Positions 30,301-39,353 are shown, numbered from the stretch's first letter. The stretch: DNA of 61,047 nt from an uncultured Verrucomicrobiales bacterium (GCA_949373085.1 CASICJ010000034.1:1-61047); one strand, 5' to 3'. Made by a program: numbers and translations. Notes: a model not told the origin generated them from the letters alone.

Positions 30301-31855
30301 AGAAATTGCCCGTGACAACATCAGCGGAACAGTTCGTTACAACTCCACTGCTTCATCACATCCAGATAGCCAGGCCGTCAACTTTGTCGAATTCCCTCTT
30401 CCTGGAGTTTCACTGATCCCCGGAGAAAACGTTCTCGCCATCCAAATCATTAATCAATCATCGGGAAGTAGTGACCTTCTCTGCGAACCAGAACTGGTCG
30501 ACCGTCCGGGTGCCAATGGTGGATACTTTGAGAGCCTCCTAGAAGGGTTTCGGAGCACCATCCAACGTGACGTCGTAGTCGACCAAGCACTCTGGTCAGG
30601 TGCCGGGATCACTAATTTTAATAACGGTTACAATGGCGTCCTCAACACCTCTATCCCGAATCGTCGCACCGCTCTCTTTAAAACTTACGGACCAAGTGGT
30701 TCTGGTCTGATCCCACAGGAGCAGTCAGCCGGACTCGTGATAAACTTTGGCAATATCGAGTCGAATCCAGAGTCCGGAAATCAGGATGAAGAATTCATCG
30801 AACTGATAAATCCGAACAATGAAGCTGTTGATTTATCTGGATCGACTATCAGCGGCGGAGTCGAATTCAGCCTGCCTCCAGGCACCGTCATCCCTTCTAA
30901 TAGCAGCCTATACCTCTCACCCAACGTTCATGATTTCCGCCTCCGTCCAGATAGCCCAACCGGCAGAGAAGGGCACTATGTCATCGGAAACTATGACGGG
31001 CACCTTTCCAATTTCACCGAGATTCTGAGCTTATCTGATTCCGACGGTTCGCTCATTTCCGAGGCCATCACGAAGGACCAGCCAAGTGATGCTCAGCGCT
31101 TTTTGGTCATCTCTGAAATTATGTATCATCCAGAGGAAGGAGCAGGCGAAGAATTCATTGAAATCATGAATATTAGCAAGAGCATCACTCTAAATCTTGG
31201 AGGAATTTCATTCACAGATGGCATCAATTACACCCTTCCCGCTGGCACGCTCCTTGCTCCCGGGAATCGTATGGTCATTAGCGCCTCCGATTTTCAAAAT
31301 GGGACAGCTCTCGGCAACGGAGGCGAACTCCTTAAGCTTGAAGATGCCTCCCGCAGCACTATTTCGGAATTCCGTTACGATGATCAGGCCCCTTGGCCCG
31401 CCTCGCCCGATGGCACGGGGACCAGCTTGGTTCTTATGAACCCGACGCTTAAACCAGATCCATCGCTCGCCTCGAATTGGCGGCCCAGTTTGACCAGCGA
31501 GGGAAATCCGGGAGCCACCGACGCCATCGCTTTTAGTGGTCAACCTAACGGCGATCTAAACGGGAACAGCACCCCAGATCTCATCGACTACGCACTCGGC
31601 GATGGTGGTTTGACCACCATGAGTGGTGGCACTTTCGCCTACCGCAGGAGATTTGGAGCAGACGATATCACGCTCCAGATCGAAACGTCCACCGACCTCG
31701 CCAATTGGAGCGATGCATCAGACCTGCTTATCGGACAAAGCCGCACTGATTTGGGAGACGGCACCGAACTGATCGAATCCACGCTTTCCCCGACGGTGAC
31801 CGACACTCGCAGCTTTTTCCGAATCCGCGCCTCTCTGCACTTGCTTCAAAATTAA
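27326..31855 (+). CDS. Giant exported LamG / lamin-tail / CotH protein
   Basis: The 1509-residue product has a signal peptide (1-21) and a LamG/concanavalin-like domain (about 22-240) marked by LVAHWPLDSSAKDLLG. An Ig-like linker follows (TFEASPPFIDSGQNVTLSW). A lamin-tail domain (about 325-435, FLADNKTGL, DWIELHNPN) comes next. A CotH kinase-like domain (about 570-900) has RGQSTANWPKHKYKF, NHDQLTKNYYVYHD and AWDGDQ. A beta-domain around 910-1090 and two more lamin-tail domains (about 1130-1210 and 1250-1345) complete it. CotH domains in spore coat proteins are protein kinases; in these secreted bacterial giants the role is unknown. It is divergent from the 1205-residue CRTAC gene across only 61 bp. 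No PEP-CTERM tail is present. Confidence 0.88.
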   Translation: MKLLAQTFITLLLITAPRAQAELVAHWPLDSSAKDLLGNHDGEESGVIFGAEGAANHTGTAAEFNGSSSTITVPFDSVMNPESFTLSMWVNADSTNGFASPVTSRDDTPTSVHGYLVYNDSSGNWNFWTGTGGPSGAWNQMSGGKVEIGSWTHIAVSYDDGSQTKKLYVNGSLASSNSAPKLYSPNGPQSENLHIGSGADSGGAFFFDGLIDDVALWDHTLSSVEIKDLMTNGVPGGPPSITTFEASPPFIDSGQNVTLSWDIQNATSVSISPNVGSVAEKRGNIVVTPAETTTYTITAIGESSPAATSQITVGVDVESLDPIITEFLADNKTGLIAPDGNRSDWIELHNPNPFAIEIGGWHLSDDSTQLEKFTFPSGQISAGGYKIFFADSSLEALNFKLSKTGDYLALSDPNGNLISEFSPAYPTQFEDVSYGLSSSGTPTYLEPTPGLANGSSRREIGPKVKGLTRNPLPPAPGEDLVISAKIIPRIGDVASSKLFYRVGFGTEQKLTMTAGANNQYSATIPASAYQAGEMVRWYLIATTTSGESTREPPYPDLTESAQYFGTVISDPSISVDQPVMHWFVKNIGAADTRGGTRGSLYFEGQFYDNIFCRIRGQSTANWPKHKYKFDFYRGDHFRWKPEAKRVEEINVNSHYRDSYIRENTIFAFLNEAGAMAPETRYLWIKRNGSNMGLFSFVEQVDEEFLERRGVDPTGSMYKAINVPATLSPTVNSSLYRKVLRKNEPYTELRELTSGINISNPNRFDFVADAVNIPNYINVMAAMCVPFNHDQLTKNYYVYHDLDRGEWFRIAWDGDQGLPTGRTNGNENWSSPLYGDALHTQELVGGNPNPIWQNHLHAAILDNPVTREMYMRRVRTLMDEYLAIPEAGPSTTILAQGARLRYLAPIDASLESSWYLPEFDDSAWLSGTAGLGYENNPGDYLGLIETRVKPSEIVSNGTSVYQRFHFNVADSPSSNLVLRMRYDDGFVAYLNGKEIARDNISGTVRYNSTASSHPDSQAVNFVEFPLPGVSLIPGENVLAIQIINQSSGSSDLLCEPELVDRPGANGGYFESLLEGFRSTIQRDVVVDQALWSGAGITNFNNGYNGVLNTSIPNRRTALFKTYGPSGSGLIPQEQSAGLVINFGNIESNPESGNQDEEFIELINPNNEAVDLSGSTISGGVEFSLPPGTVIPSNSSLYLSPNVHDFRLRPDSPTGREGHYVIGNYDGHLSNFTEILSLSDSDGSLISEAITKDQPSDAQRFLVISEIMYHPEEGAGEEFIEIMNISKSITLNLGGISFTDGINYTLPAGTLLAPGNRMVISASDFQNGTALGNGGELLKLEDASRSTISEFRYDDQAPWPASPDGTGTSLVLMNPTLKPDPSLASNWRPSLTSEGNPGATDAIAFSGQPNGDLNGNSTPDLIDYALGDGGLTTMSGGTFAYRRRFGADDITLQIETSTDLANWSDASDLLIGQSRTDLGDGTELIESTLSPTVTDTRSFFRIRASLHLLQN

Positions 31856-31907
31856 AAAGTTGATAACCACTCGATTAATCCAAAACCGATTTTTACTCCT
31901 TCCCCCT

Positions 31908-34136
31908 ATGAAAAAACTTTCTAAAGTCCTCATCGTCGGTCTCACGTTCGGAATTTGCAACGCAGAGCTTGTCGCCCACTTCCCTCTGGACACCGATGCT
32001 TCGGATGCGAGTGGCAACGGCTACAATGGTTCCGTCGCCGGTGGAACCGTTAATTTTGGCCAACCAGGAGCAAACGGAAACACTGGAAGTTCAGCAGCGT
32101 TCCCTGACAACGGCCATATTGACGTGCCTTTTAATTCTGCCCTTAATCCAGCAAGCTACACTGTGACACTTTGGGCCAATGCCTCGTCCACAAATGGCTT
32201 CGCCTCTCCTATCACCAGTCGGGATGATACTCCCAGCAGCGTCCATGGATTTATTGTCTATAATGATAATGGCGGAAATTGGAACAACTGGACGGGCAGT
32301 GGTGGTGGACCAGGATCATGGGACCAACTCCCAGGTGGCGCTGTCTCGACCGATACATGGACTCACCTTGCCCTCAGCTATGATGCAGCAACCAATACCA
32401 AATCATTCTATGTGGACGGTAGCCTTGCTGGTAGCAAAAACACAGGACTTCTCTACTCACCCAATGGGACCGTCCAATCAGAAGATTTACACATTGGGGC
32501 AGGTGCCGACAGTGGTGAGGCCTTCTACTTCAGCGGTAACATCGACGATGTCTCCATTTGGAATACCGCTCTCGATGAGGCGGCCATTCTAGACATCAAG
32601 GACAACGGGATCGCAAGCGGCCGTTCAGATCCCGCACTGTCCGCTCCCAATACCGTTGCTATAGACCTCGATGGTTCAATCCAAAGTCTGGACTTACTAA
32701 TCAAGAACGCTGGACAGACCAAGTCGCTCAACATTTCGGCCGCCACCTTTGGCAACGATGCCAATTTCTCGGTCACCTCCCTCCCTGGGAGCATTGCACC
32801 AGGCGAGACCGGTAATATCACAATCGCTTTCAATCCCCTTGGAGCAAACGGGGAATTTTCCGCCGATCTTCAAATCACTAGCGACGACTCGTTGACACCA
32901 GCCCGTATCATCAGCATCAGCGGAGTCATCCATGACCCTATGCTCGTGAGCGAACAGACTCTCGACCTTGGCGAGACCACCAATAGCTCCCTCACAATCA
33001 CTAACAGCGGAGCAACACGCGGGCTCAATATTACGGCCTACAACCTCACCGGTCCTGATGCCGAAAAATTCAAAGTAAGCGGACCAGCTTCCCTCGCTGC
33101 TGGCGGTGGGACCGGGAACGTCGAGGTGACCTTCGATAGCCAAGGAGGAGAAGGAACCTTTAACGCTTCTCTCGAGATTGTGAGCGATGACCCCCTTGTT
33201 CCGAGCGCAGTCGTAGCCCTATCTGCGCAAATTCCGTTTGGAGATATTCTCATTGCATGGTGGCCACTAGATATCGATGGAACCGATGCCAGCAGTAATG
33301 GCTTTGACGGAACAATTGAGGGCTCAGTTACACCTGCTGAAGGGGCAAATGCCACTACCGGAGGATCACTGATATTTGACGGAGGATCACGCATTGACGT
33401 GCCCTTTGATCAGAGTCTTAACCCAACTGACTTTACCGTTACGATGTGGGCCAACGCATCAACAACTGGAGGATTCGCCTCACCCATCACGAGTCGCGAC
33501 GATGTCAACGGAGGAGTGTCGACCCACGGATTTATCATTTATAACGACAACGGAGGTAGCTGGAACTTCTGGACAGGCGACGGGAATCCCGGGTGGGATA
33601 CACTTCCTGCAGGCCCCGTATTGACGGATACTTGGACACATCTCGCGATTAGCTACGACAGTCTTACCGAAACGAAAAGCTTCTATGTCGATGGCGTTCT
33701 TGCCGCTTCTGATACCGCAGCCAACCAATATTCTCCCAATGGGACTGTGGAAATGGAAGATCTCCATATTGGTGCAGGCGCGGATACTGGAAGCAGCTTT
33801 TTCTTTGACGGCAAAATTGATGATGTCGGCCTCTTCCGCGCTGCGCTCTCAGAGGAGGATATTAACACTATCATGACAAATGGGATAGGCGGCTTTACTG
33901 GAGCTGCAAGAGACCTAGTAATCACCTCTTTGAACCTTGGCTCTGGCGACGGACAAGTTACGATCACCTTCGACTCAGTAAACAACGCCACTTACATCGT
34001 AGAACGCTCGACTGACCTAATCACTTGGGACGAACTTACCGACAACCTTAACAGCGCTGGGGAAACGACAACGTTTACGGACCTCTCGCTCCCTACAGGA
34101 ATAGCCAAGGTTTTTTATCGAGTCCGACCCCTTTAA
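31908..34136 (+). CDS. Exported protein with two LamG domains around Ig-like domains
   Basis: ATG 31908 gives 742 residues with a clean signal peptide (KKLSKVLIVGLTFGICNA). The frame is open to 31860, but the added residues would spoil the signal. LamG 1 (about 20-235) is followed by two choice-of-anchor D/Ig-like domains (about 245-440). LamG 2 (about 450-660) and a C-terminal beta-domain ending VFYRVRPL come last. The DNA of LamG 1 is nearly identical to the gene downstream (620-bp duplication). LamG 2 is clearly more divergent. It probably binds glycans or matrix at the cell surface. Confidence 0.88.
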   Translation: MKKLSKVLIVGLTFGICNAELVAHFPLDTDASDASGNGYNGSVAGGTVNFGQPGANGNTGSSAAFPDNGHIDVPFNSALNPASYTVTLWANASSTNGFASPITSRDDTPSSVHGFIVYNDNGGNWNNWTGSGGGPGSWDQLPGGAVSTDTWTHLALSYDAATNTKSFYVDGSLAGSKNTGLLYSPNGTVQSEDLHIGAGADSGEAFYFSGNIDDVSIWNTALDEAAILDIKDNGIASGRSDPALSAPNTVAIDLDGSIQSLDLLIKNAGQTKSLNISAATFGNDANFSVTSLPGSIAPGETGNITIAFNPLGANGEFSADLQITSDDSLTPARIISISGVIHDPMLVSEQTLDLGETTNSSLTITNSGATRGLNITAYNLTGPDAEKFKVSGPASLAAGGGTGNVEVTFDSQGGEGTFNASLEIVSDDPLVPSAVVALSAQIPFGDILIAWWPLDIDGTDASSNGFDGTIEGSVTPAEGANATTGGSLIFDGGSRIDVPFDQSLNPTDFTVTMWANASTTGGFASPITSRDDVNGGVSTHGFIIYNDNGGSWNFWTGDGNPGWDTLPAGPVLTDTWTHLAISYDSLTETKSFYVDGVLAASDTAANQYSPNGTVEMEDLHIGAGADTGSSFFFDGKIDDVGLFRAALSEEDINTIMTNGIGGFTGAARDLVITSLNLGSGDGQVTITFDSVNNATYIVERSTDLITWDELTDNLNSAGETTTFTDLSLPTGIAKVFYRVRPL
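31989..32608 (+). repeat. 620-bp duplicated LamG segment, copy 1
   Basis: This segment and 34280-34899 have the same length and align without gaps at a constant offset of 2291 bp. Long blocks, such as the last ~100 bp, are essentially identical and the rest differs mainly by scattered substitutions. It encodes the LamG domain of the 742-residue protein. Confidence 0.85.
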
Positions 34137-34195
34137 AATCTTCTTGCATCTTGATCCTTAGTTTAATAGCTTCTTAAATCTTTTATTAAAACCCC

Positions 34196-34984
34196 ATGAA
34201 AATTAGTTCTCTCCTTCTCTCCCTATCCGCACTCCTGCCGTTCGCCGCATCAGGGGCTCTCGTCGCCCATTACCCTCTCGACACCGATGCTTCGGATGCG
34301 AGTGGCAACGGCTACGATGGTTCCGTCGTTGGCGGATCTGTCAACTTTGGTCAGGCCGGAGCAAACGGAAACACCGGAAGCTCTGCAGCTTTCCCTGACA
34401 ATGGCCATATTGACGTGCCTTTTAATTCTGCCCTCAATCCAGCAAGCTACACTGTGACACTTTGGGCCAATGCCTCGTCCACAAATGGCTTCGCCTCTCC
34501 TATCACCAGCCGCGATGATAATCCCAGTAACGTCCACGGATTTATTGTGTATAATGATAATGGCGGTAATTGGAATAACTGGACGGGCAATGGTGTAGGA
34601 GTAGGAACATGGGACACACTTTCAGGTGGCCCTGTATCCACCGATACATGGACTCACCTTGCCCTCAGCTATGATGCAGGAACCAATACCAAATCATTCT
34701 ATATCGACGGCAGCCTCGCTGATAGCAAAGACGCTGGGGCTCTCTACTCACCCAATGGTACCGTCGAATCAGAAAACCTACATATTGGATCAGGTGCCGA
34801 CAGTGGTGAGGCCTTCTACTTCAGCGGTAACATCGACGATGTCTCCATTTGGAATACCGCTCTCGATGAGGCGGCCATTCTAGACATCAAGGACAACGGA
34901 GTGGGCTCAGCCATCCCCGAGCCCACCTCGCTCGGTCTCCTCGCTCTCGGTTGCCTCGCTCTCGTAAGACGCCGACGCAGCTAG
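34196..34984 (+). CDS. LamG domain protein with PEP-CTERM tail
   Basis: The 262-residue product has a signal peptide (LLSLSALLPFAASGA) and one LamG domain (LVAHYPLDTDASDASGNGYD). It ends with a PEP-CTERM tail: IPEPTS, a leucine-rich helix and a final VRRRRS. It should be exported and processed by exosortase. Its LamG domain is almost identical at DNA level to LamG 1 of the preceding gene, 60 bp upstream, so one copy arose recently from the other or they are being homogenised. A strong terminator follows. Confidence 0.92.
   Translation: MKISSLLLSLSALLPFAASGALVAHYPLDTDASDASGNGYDGSVVGGSVNFGQAGANGNTGSSAAFPDNGHIDVPFNSALNPASYTVTLWANASSTNGFASPITSRDDNPSNVHGFIVYNDNGGNWNNWTGNGVGVGTWDTLSGGPVSTDTWTHLALSYDAGTNTKSFYIDGSLADSKDAGALYSPNGTVESENLHIGSGADSGEAFYFSGNIDDVSIWNTALDEAAILDIKDNGVGSAIPEPTSLGLLALGCLALVRRRRS
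34280..34899 (+). repeat. 620-bp duplicated LamG segment, copy 2
   Basis: This is the partner of 31989-32608 at a constant offset of 2291 bp. It covers nearly the whole LamG domain of the PEP-CTERM protein and stops just before the PEP-CTERM tail. Confidence 0.85.
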
Positions 34985-35007
34985 ACACCTAACCGCGCTA
35001 AATTTCC

Positions 35008-35041
35008 AAGCCCCGCCGGTGATACTGCGCGGGGCTTTTTC
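35008..35041 (+). terminator. Rho-independent terminator
   Basis: A GC-rich stem AAGCCCCGC/GCGGGGCTT with a loop of about 12 bases and a T run follows the LamG/PEP-CTERM gene. It stands directly before the stop of the convergent NlpC/P60 gene. Confidence 0.9.
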
Positions 35042-35045
35042 ATGC

Positions 35046-35588
35046 CTAAAAACCTGACGGGTGTCTCATGATATGCCCTTTCCCCGGACGAGACCCCGTT
35101 TGCCAACGTGGCCCTTTCCGACCACCACCCCAACCTGTATCAATCCTGAGACCGGCCACAGTCAAAAAGACATGCCCATTTCTCACATAAAGCGTGATCC
35201 ATCTTCCCGGGCCAGGTTCCCCGTAGTTCAGAAATCCCCTTGAAGACATGTGCCCACTCATAAGGCCTGCTTCCCTTAAGACATAAGAAACCGCACCAGA
35301 ACAATCATAACCTCTATCATTTAAAACTGCATGGCCTCCACCCCACTTATACGGTTTATTTTGAAGACGATTGCCCGCCGCAATCGCCCGATGGACGGCC
35401 ACTGGAGCCCTCCTAGGAGCATAAGCAATTCCATTCTGTAAAAGTGCTGTTTTCCCATATTGAAATTGGTAGGACACAAAATCCCTGGCTCCAAATGGCC
35501 CACCGCACGAAATTAGAGAGCAAGACAGAGGCACCGAAAAAAGCAAGGCAGCCAAAATTCTCATCGCCAAGAGACTGAGCGGAATCAT
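35046..35588 (-). CDS. NlpC/P60-family lipoprotein, cell-wall peptidase-like
   Basis: From ATG 35588 the product has 180 residues (a TTG at 35600 adds four). It has a hydrophobic leader and a lipobox-like LISC. The cysteine peptidase domain has YDCSGAVSYVL with the nucleophile Cys, NGHVFLTV with the catalytic His and a closing GHIMRH. NlpC/P60 enzymes cleave peptide cross-links of peptidoglycan. At about 150 residues beyond the leader it is near the minimum size for the fold. Its start codon and upstream region lie in a 100-bp sequence that is repeated at 39470-39569. Confidence 0.85.
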   Translation of the reverse strand: MIPLSLLAMRILAALLFSVPLSCSLISCGGPFGARDFVSYQFQYGKTALLQNGIAYAPRRAPVAVHRAIAAGNRLQNKPYKWGGGHAVLNDRGYDCSGAVSYVLREAGLMSGHMSSRGFLNYGEPGPGRWITLYVRNGHVFLTVAGLRIDTGWGGGRKGPRWQTGSRPGKGHIMRHPSGF

Positions 35589-35677
35589 ATTAGATTTCAA
35601 AAGTTATTTAGCCATGAAAGGATGCCGACCTGCTCAGTTGTAATTTCTTTGGGTCCCACTAACCTTCTCCCGTTGAT
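35578..35677 (+). repeat. 100-bp direct repeat, left copy
   Basis: This 100-bp segment aligns gap-free with 39470-39569, with 12 mismatches by hand count. It covers the first codons and upstream region of the NlpC/P60 gene. The two copies bracket the 1208-residue CRTAC gene and nothing else. Confidence 0.85.
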
Positions 35678-35726
35678 AAGTCCCCCTTCCCGGTCTTAGT
35701 CCCACTTCAGAGGTCCGAAAATATCG

Positions 35727-38700
35727 TTGATCATACAATTCATTAGGCCCCAACTAGCGCTGAAATTCACCCATCCCAACGATTTGACTCTTTCCAACTT
35801 CCAAATCATCGCCCTCTCCTTCGTCGCGGCTCAATCGAGCTTGGGTGACCCGCTCTTCACCAAAATTCCTCCCCCCTCCAGCGGCCTTACTCACGACAAC
35901 CCGCTCGTTCTCGATCACCCGCTGAACCGCCTTTATCACTCCGGCTTCGCTTGCGGAGGGGTCGCCATCGGCGACTTCGACGGAGATAAGAAACCCGACC
36001 TCTTCTTCGCTAGCGGCCCCAAAGGTAATCGACTCTATCGCCAAACCGGCGATCTCTCCTTCGAAGATGTCTCTGCTGCGGCAGGAATCGAAGGCGGCAA
36101 AGACGACTGGGGCACCGGAGCCTCCGCCATCGATATCGACAACGATGGCGATCTCGACCTCTACCTTTGCAATTATGACTCGCCGAATTCCCTTTTCCTC
36201 AACGACGGCTCGGGAAAATTTCGCGAAGCGGCCGCTGACTTCGGCCTCGCTCAAATCGACTCCTGTCTCATGCCGAGCTTTTGCGACTTTGATCGCGACG
36301 GCGACCTCGACGTCTGGCTCGTCACCAATCGTTACTACCGCGAAAACGGACGCCCCAGAGATCAACCGGTAGAAAAACTTCCCGACGGGAAAGTCATCGT
36401 CAAAGCAGAGTTCGAAAAATACTACGCGCTCAAACAAACAGGACCGACTTCTTACGAAATCGATAACGTCGGCCGAGCCGATATCCTCCTTCGCAATGAC
36501 GGCGGAAAATTCACCGACATCAGCAAAGCCGCTGGCATTCAAAAACAAGGCCACGGACTCTCCGCCACTTGGTTCGACTTCGACAACGACGGCTTCATCG
36601 ACATCTACATCGCCAACGACTTTTCCGACACCGACAATCTCTTTCGCAACAATGGCAATGGCACCTTCACCGATGTCATCACCAGCGTGGTCAACTACAC
36701 CCCGTGGTTCTCGATGGGCGCGGATGCCGGCGATATCAACAACGACGGGCTCCTCGATTTTGTCACTCTGGATATGGCCGCCACCACGCACTACAAATCC
36801 AAGGTCTCGATGGGTGAGATGGGGGCGCTGCGCTTTCCTATCGAACAAAAATTCCCGCGCCAGGTCATGCGCAATTGCCTCCAAATTAATTCCGGTACCG
36901 GGCGTTTTTATGAAACCGCCAGCCTTTCCGGAGTGAGCAATTCCGATTGGTCCTGGGCTGCCAAACTCGCCGACTTTGACAACGACGGCCGCGTCGACCT
37001 CTTCATCTCAAACGGCATGGCCCGCGACTTCAATAACTCCGATATCAACTTCCAAACCTCTGATCAAATCGGCCAAACAGAATGGGATCACTACAAAGAC
37101 ACCCCCGAAAAACCGGAACAAAATCTCGCCTACCGAAACAGCGGTGATCTGACCTTCAAGGATGCTACCAAGGACTGGGGCCTCGATCACGTCGGCATGA
37201 GTTACGGTGCCGCCTACGGTGATCTCGATCGCGATGGCGACCTTGATCTCATCGTGGCCAACCTCAACGAGCCCCCGAGCCTCTACCGCAACAATTCCGA
37301 CACCGGAGCCTGGCTCACGGTGCGACTCAATGGATCTCGCTCGGATCGCGAAGCGATGGGTGCGCTTGTCACCATTCAGGCCGGCGAGACCAAACACGTC
37401 CGCCAGAATGTTCCCATGTCCGGCTACCTCTCGCACAACCTCGCCGAACTTCACTTCGGACTGGGCGATGCAGACAAGATCGACTCCCTCACCGTCCGCT
37501 GGCCCGACGGCCACTTGCAGACCCTGAGAGACCTCAAAACAAACCAACAGCTCGTCATCACGCAATCGGAGAAGCCCGGACCAAAATACCAACGTGCCCA
37601 ACCCAAACCGATGTTCGGATATTTCCAGGGCCTCCGGGGCTTGGTTCATCAGGAGAAAATCTTCGAGGACTTCGACCGCCAACCACTCCTTCCCAATAAA
37701 CTCTCACAACCCGGACCGGGAATCGCCTTCGCTGATGTCGATGGCAATGGCAGCGAGGATTTCTTCATCGCCTGTCCCCAGGGCCAATCCGGCGCCATCT
37801 TTTTCAATGACGGCAAAGGCAAGTTCAGCGTCAAAGGCACCGCCCCCTTCGACAAATTCGAAAACGCCGAAGACGTAGGCGTCCTCTTCTTCGATGCCGA
37901 CTCCGATGGCGACGCAGATCTCTACCTCTCCAGCGGAGGTTACGAATACGACAAAGACGATCCCTTCACCAAGGACCGCCTCTTCCTTAACGACGGAAAA
38001 GGCGCTTTCAATCCCGCGCCAAACGAGGCCCTCCCCGGCTTCACTGACAATTCCAGTTGCGTCGTTGCCTCCGACTTCGACCGCGACGGCGACCTCGATC
38101 TCTTCGTCGGAGGCCGCGTCGTCTCCGGCGAATATCCCGTCGCCGCCAACAGCCGCCTACTGATCAACGAGTCTACCCCGGGCGGAGTAGTAAAATTCGT
38201 CGAAGCCCCGGCCGAAAAAGCTCCCGGCCTCAAAACTTCCGGGCTCGTTACCTCCGCGCTTTGGTCCGACGCCAATGCCGACGGCTGGGTTGATCTCCTC
38301 GTCGCGCACGAGTGGGGCCCCATCAAACTCTTCCTCAACAAGAAAGGAAATCTCACCGAGGCCACCGAAGAAGCCGGGCTCGCCAAACACCTCGGCTGGT
38401 GGAACAGCATCACCGGAGGCGACATCGATAATGACGGCGACATCGATTACGCCGTCGGCAATGCCGGACTCAACACCAAATACCACGCCTCCCATCATCA
38501 CCCCGTTTATATTTACTACGGCGACTACTCGGGCGACGGCGTGCACCGCTTGGTCGAGGCCAAGTATGAAGGCGACACCCTCTACCCAGGCCGCGGCAAA
38601 AGCTGCTCCACCAACGCCATGCCCCATCTTGCCAAAAAGTTTACCACCTTTCACGACTTCGCCTCCGCCCCTCTCGCCAAGATCTACTCGCCAGAAACAC

Positions 38701-39353
38701 TCTCATCCTCCCAGACCTTTACCGCCAACACTCTCGAATCAGGATTTCTCATCAACGACGGCTCCGGAAAGTTCACCTTCCAGGCTCTCCCCAACGAAGC
38801 TCAATCTGCTCCCATCTTCGGGCTCAGTCTCTGCGACATCGATGGCGACGGGAACCTCGACCTCTACGCCGCGCAAAATCTCACTGCGACCCAATTCGAA
38901 ACTCCACCTTTCCGCGGCGGCCTGAGCATTCTCCTCCTCGGCGATGGCTCCGGCCAATTCAATCCCGTTCCCGCAAGCCGCAGCGGGCTCCTCGTTCCAG
39001 CCGACGGCCGTGGCCTCTCCCAAACCGATATTAACGGCGACGGACGCCCAGATTTCGTCGTCGCGGTAAATAACGGAGAACTCAGAGCCTTCATCAATCT
39101 CATCGAAAGCAAGTCCCTCCAAATCAGGCTCCAAGGGAAAACCGGAAATCCCATGGCCGCCGGAGCAAAAGTCTCTTGGAACGACCGCAGCGCCGAAATT
39201 TACCAAGGATCTGGATACCTTTCCCAATCCACTACCACCCTCCAAGTCCCCCAAAATACCAGAAAAATCAGGGTTACCTGGCCCAATGGAAGTCAATCTG
39301 AACACCCCATTCTCACCGGAAGTCGAAAGCTAGTCATTAAGCAACCCCAATAG
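35727..39353 (+). CDS. Giant CRTAC1-type protein, FG-GAP repeats and ASPIC/UnbV domains, paralogue of the 23.6-27.3 kb gene
   Basis: The 1208-residue product parallels the 1205-residue protein along its length. Shared landmarks include FFDADSDGDADLY-type loops, a CSTNAMP segment after a YPGRG/YPIRG turn, FHDFASA, NTLESGFLIN and a C-terminal VTWPNGSQ strand. FG-GAP repeats with DxDxDGxxD loops make up both halves, and an ASPIC/UnbV domain lies near residues 540-610 (MGALVTIQAGETKHVRQ, TVRWPDGHLQTL). TTG 35727 is the longest start; no ATG lies near the N-terminus and the hydrophobic stretch (NFQIIALSFVAAQSSLG) is preceded by about 25 residues. Codons end in C more often than in the neighbours. 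It stands alone between 100-bp direct repeats. Confidence 0.9.
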   Translation: MIIQFIRPQLALKFTHPNDLTLSNFQIIALSFVAAQSSLGDPLFTKIPPPSSGLTHDNPLVLDHPLNRLYHSGFACGGVAIGDFDGDKKPDLFFASGPKGNRLYRQTGDLSFEDVSAAAGIEGGKDDWGTGASAIDIDNDGDLDLYLCNYDSPNSLFLNDGSGKFREAAADFGLAQIDSCLMPSFCDFDRDGDLDVWLVTNRYYRENGRPRDQPVEKLPDGKVIVKAEFEKYYALKQTGPTSYEIDNVGRADILLRNDGGKFTDISKAAGIQKQGHGLSATWFDFDNDGFIDIYIANDFSDTDNLFRNNGNGTFTDVITSVVNYTPWFSMGADAGDINNDGLLDFVTLDMAATTHYKSKVSMGEMGALRFPIEQKFPRQVMRNCLQINSGTGRFYETASLSGVSNSDWSWAAKLADFDNDGRVDLFISNGMARDFNNSDINFQTSDQIGQTEWDHYKDTPEKPEQNLAYRNSGDLTFKDATKDWGLDHVGMSYGAAYGDLDRDGDLDLIVANLNEPPSLYRNNSDTGAWLTVRLNGSRSDREAMGALVTIQAGETKHVRQNVPMSGYLSHNLAELHFGLGDADKIDSLTVRWPDGHLQTLRDLKTNQQLVITQSEKPGPKYQRAQPKPMFGYFQGLRGLVHQEKIFEDFDRQPLLPNKLSQPGPGIAFADVDGNGSEDFFIACPQGQSGAIFFNDGKGKFSVKGTAPFDKFENAEDVGVLFFDADSDGDADLYLSSGGYEYDKDDPFTKDRLFLNDGKGAFNPAPNEALPGFTDNSSCVVASDFDRDGDLDLFVGGRVVSGEYPVAANSRLLINESTPGGVVKFVEAPAEKAPGLKTSGLVTSALWSDANADGWVDLLVAHEWGPIKLFLNKKGNLTEATEEAGLAKHLGWWNSITGGDIDNDGDIDYAVGNAGLNTKYHASHHHPVYIYYGDYSGDGVHRLVEAKYEGDTLYPGRGKSCSTNAMPHLAKKFTTFHDFASAPLAKIYSPETLSSSQTFTANTLESGFLINDGSGKFTFQALPNEAQSAPIFGLSLCDIDGDGNLDLYAAQNLTATQFETPPFRGGLSILLLGDGSGQFNPVPASRSGLLVPADGRGLSQTDINGDGRPDFVVAVNNGELRAFINLIESKSLQIRLQGKTGNPMAAGAKVSWNDRSAEIYQGSGYLSQSTTTLQVPQNTRKIRVTWPNGSQSEHPILTGSRKLVIKQPQ

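Noticed and set aside
35754..36884. Long antisense frame (376 residues) under the 1208-residue CRTAC gene, and similar antisense frames at 37008-37682 and 38157-38654
   Set aside because: They are mirror frames of a C-rich, Asp-repeat coding sequence, with low-complexity V/E/G/I composition and no recognisable features.
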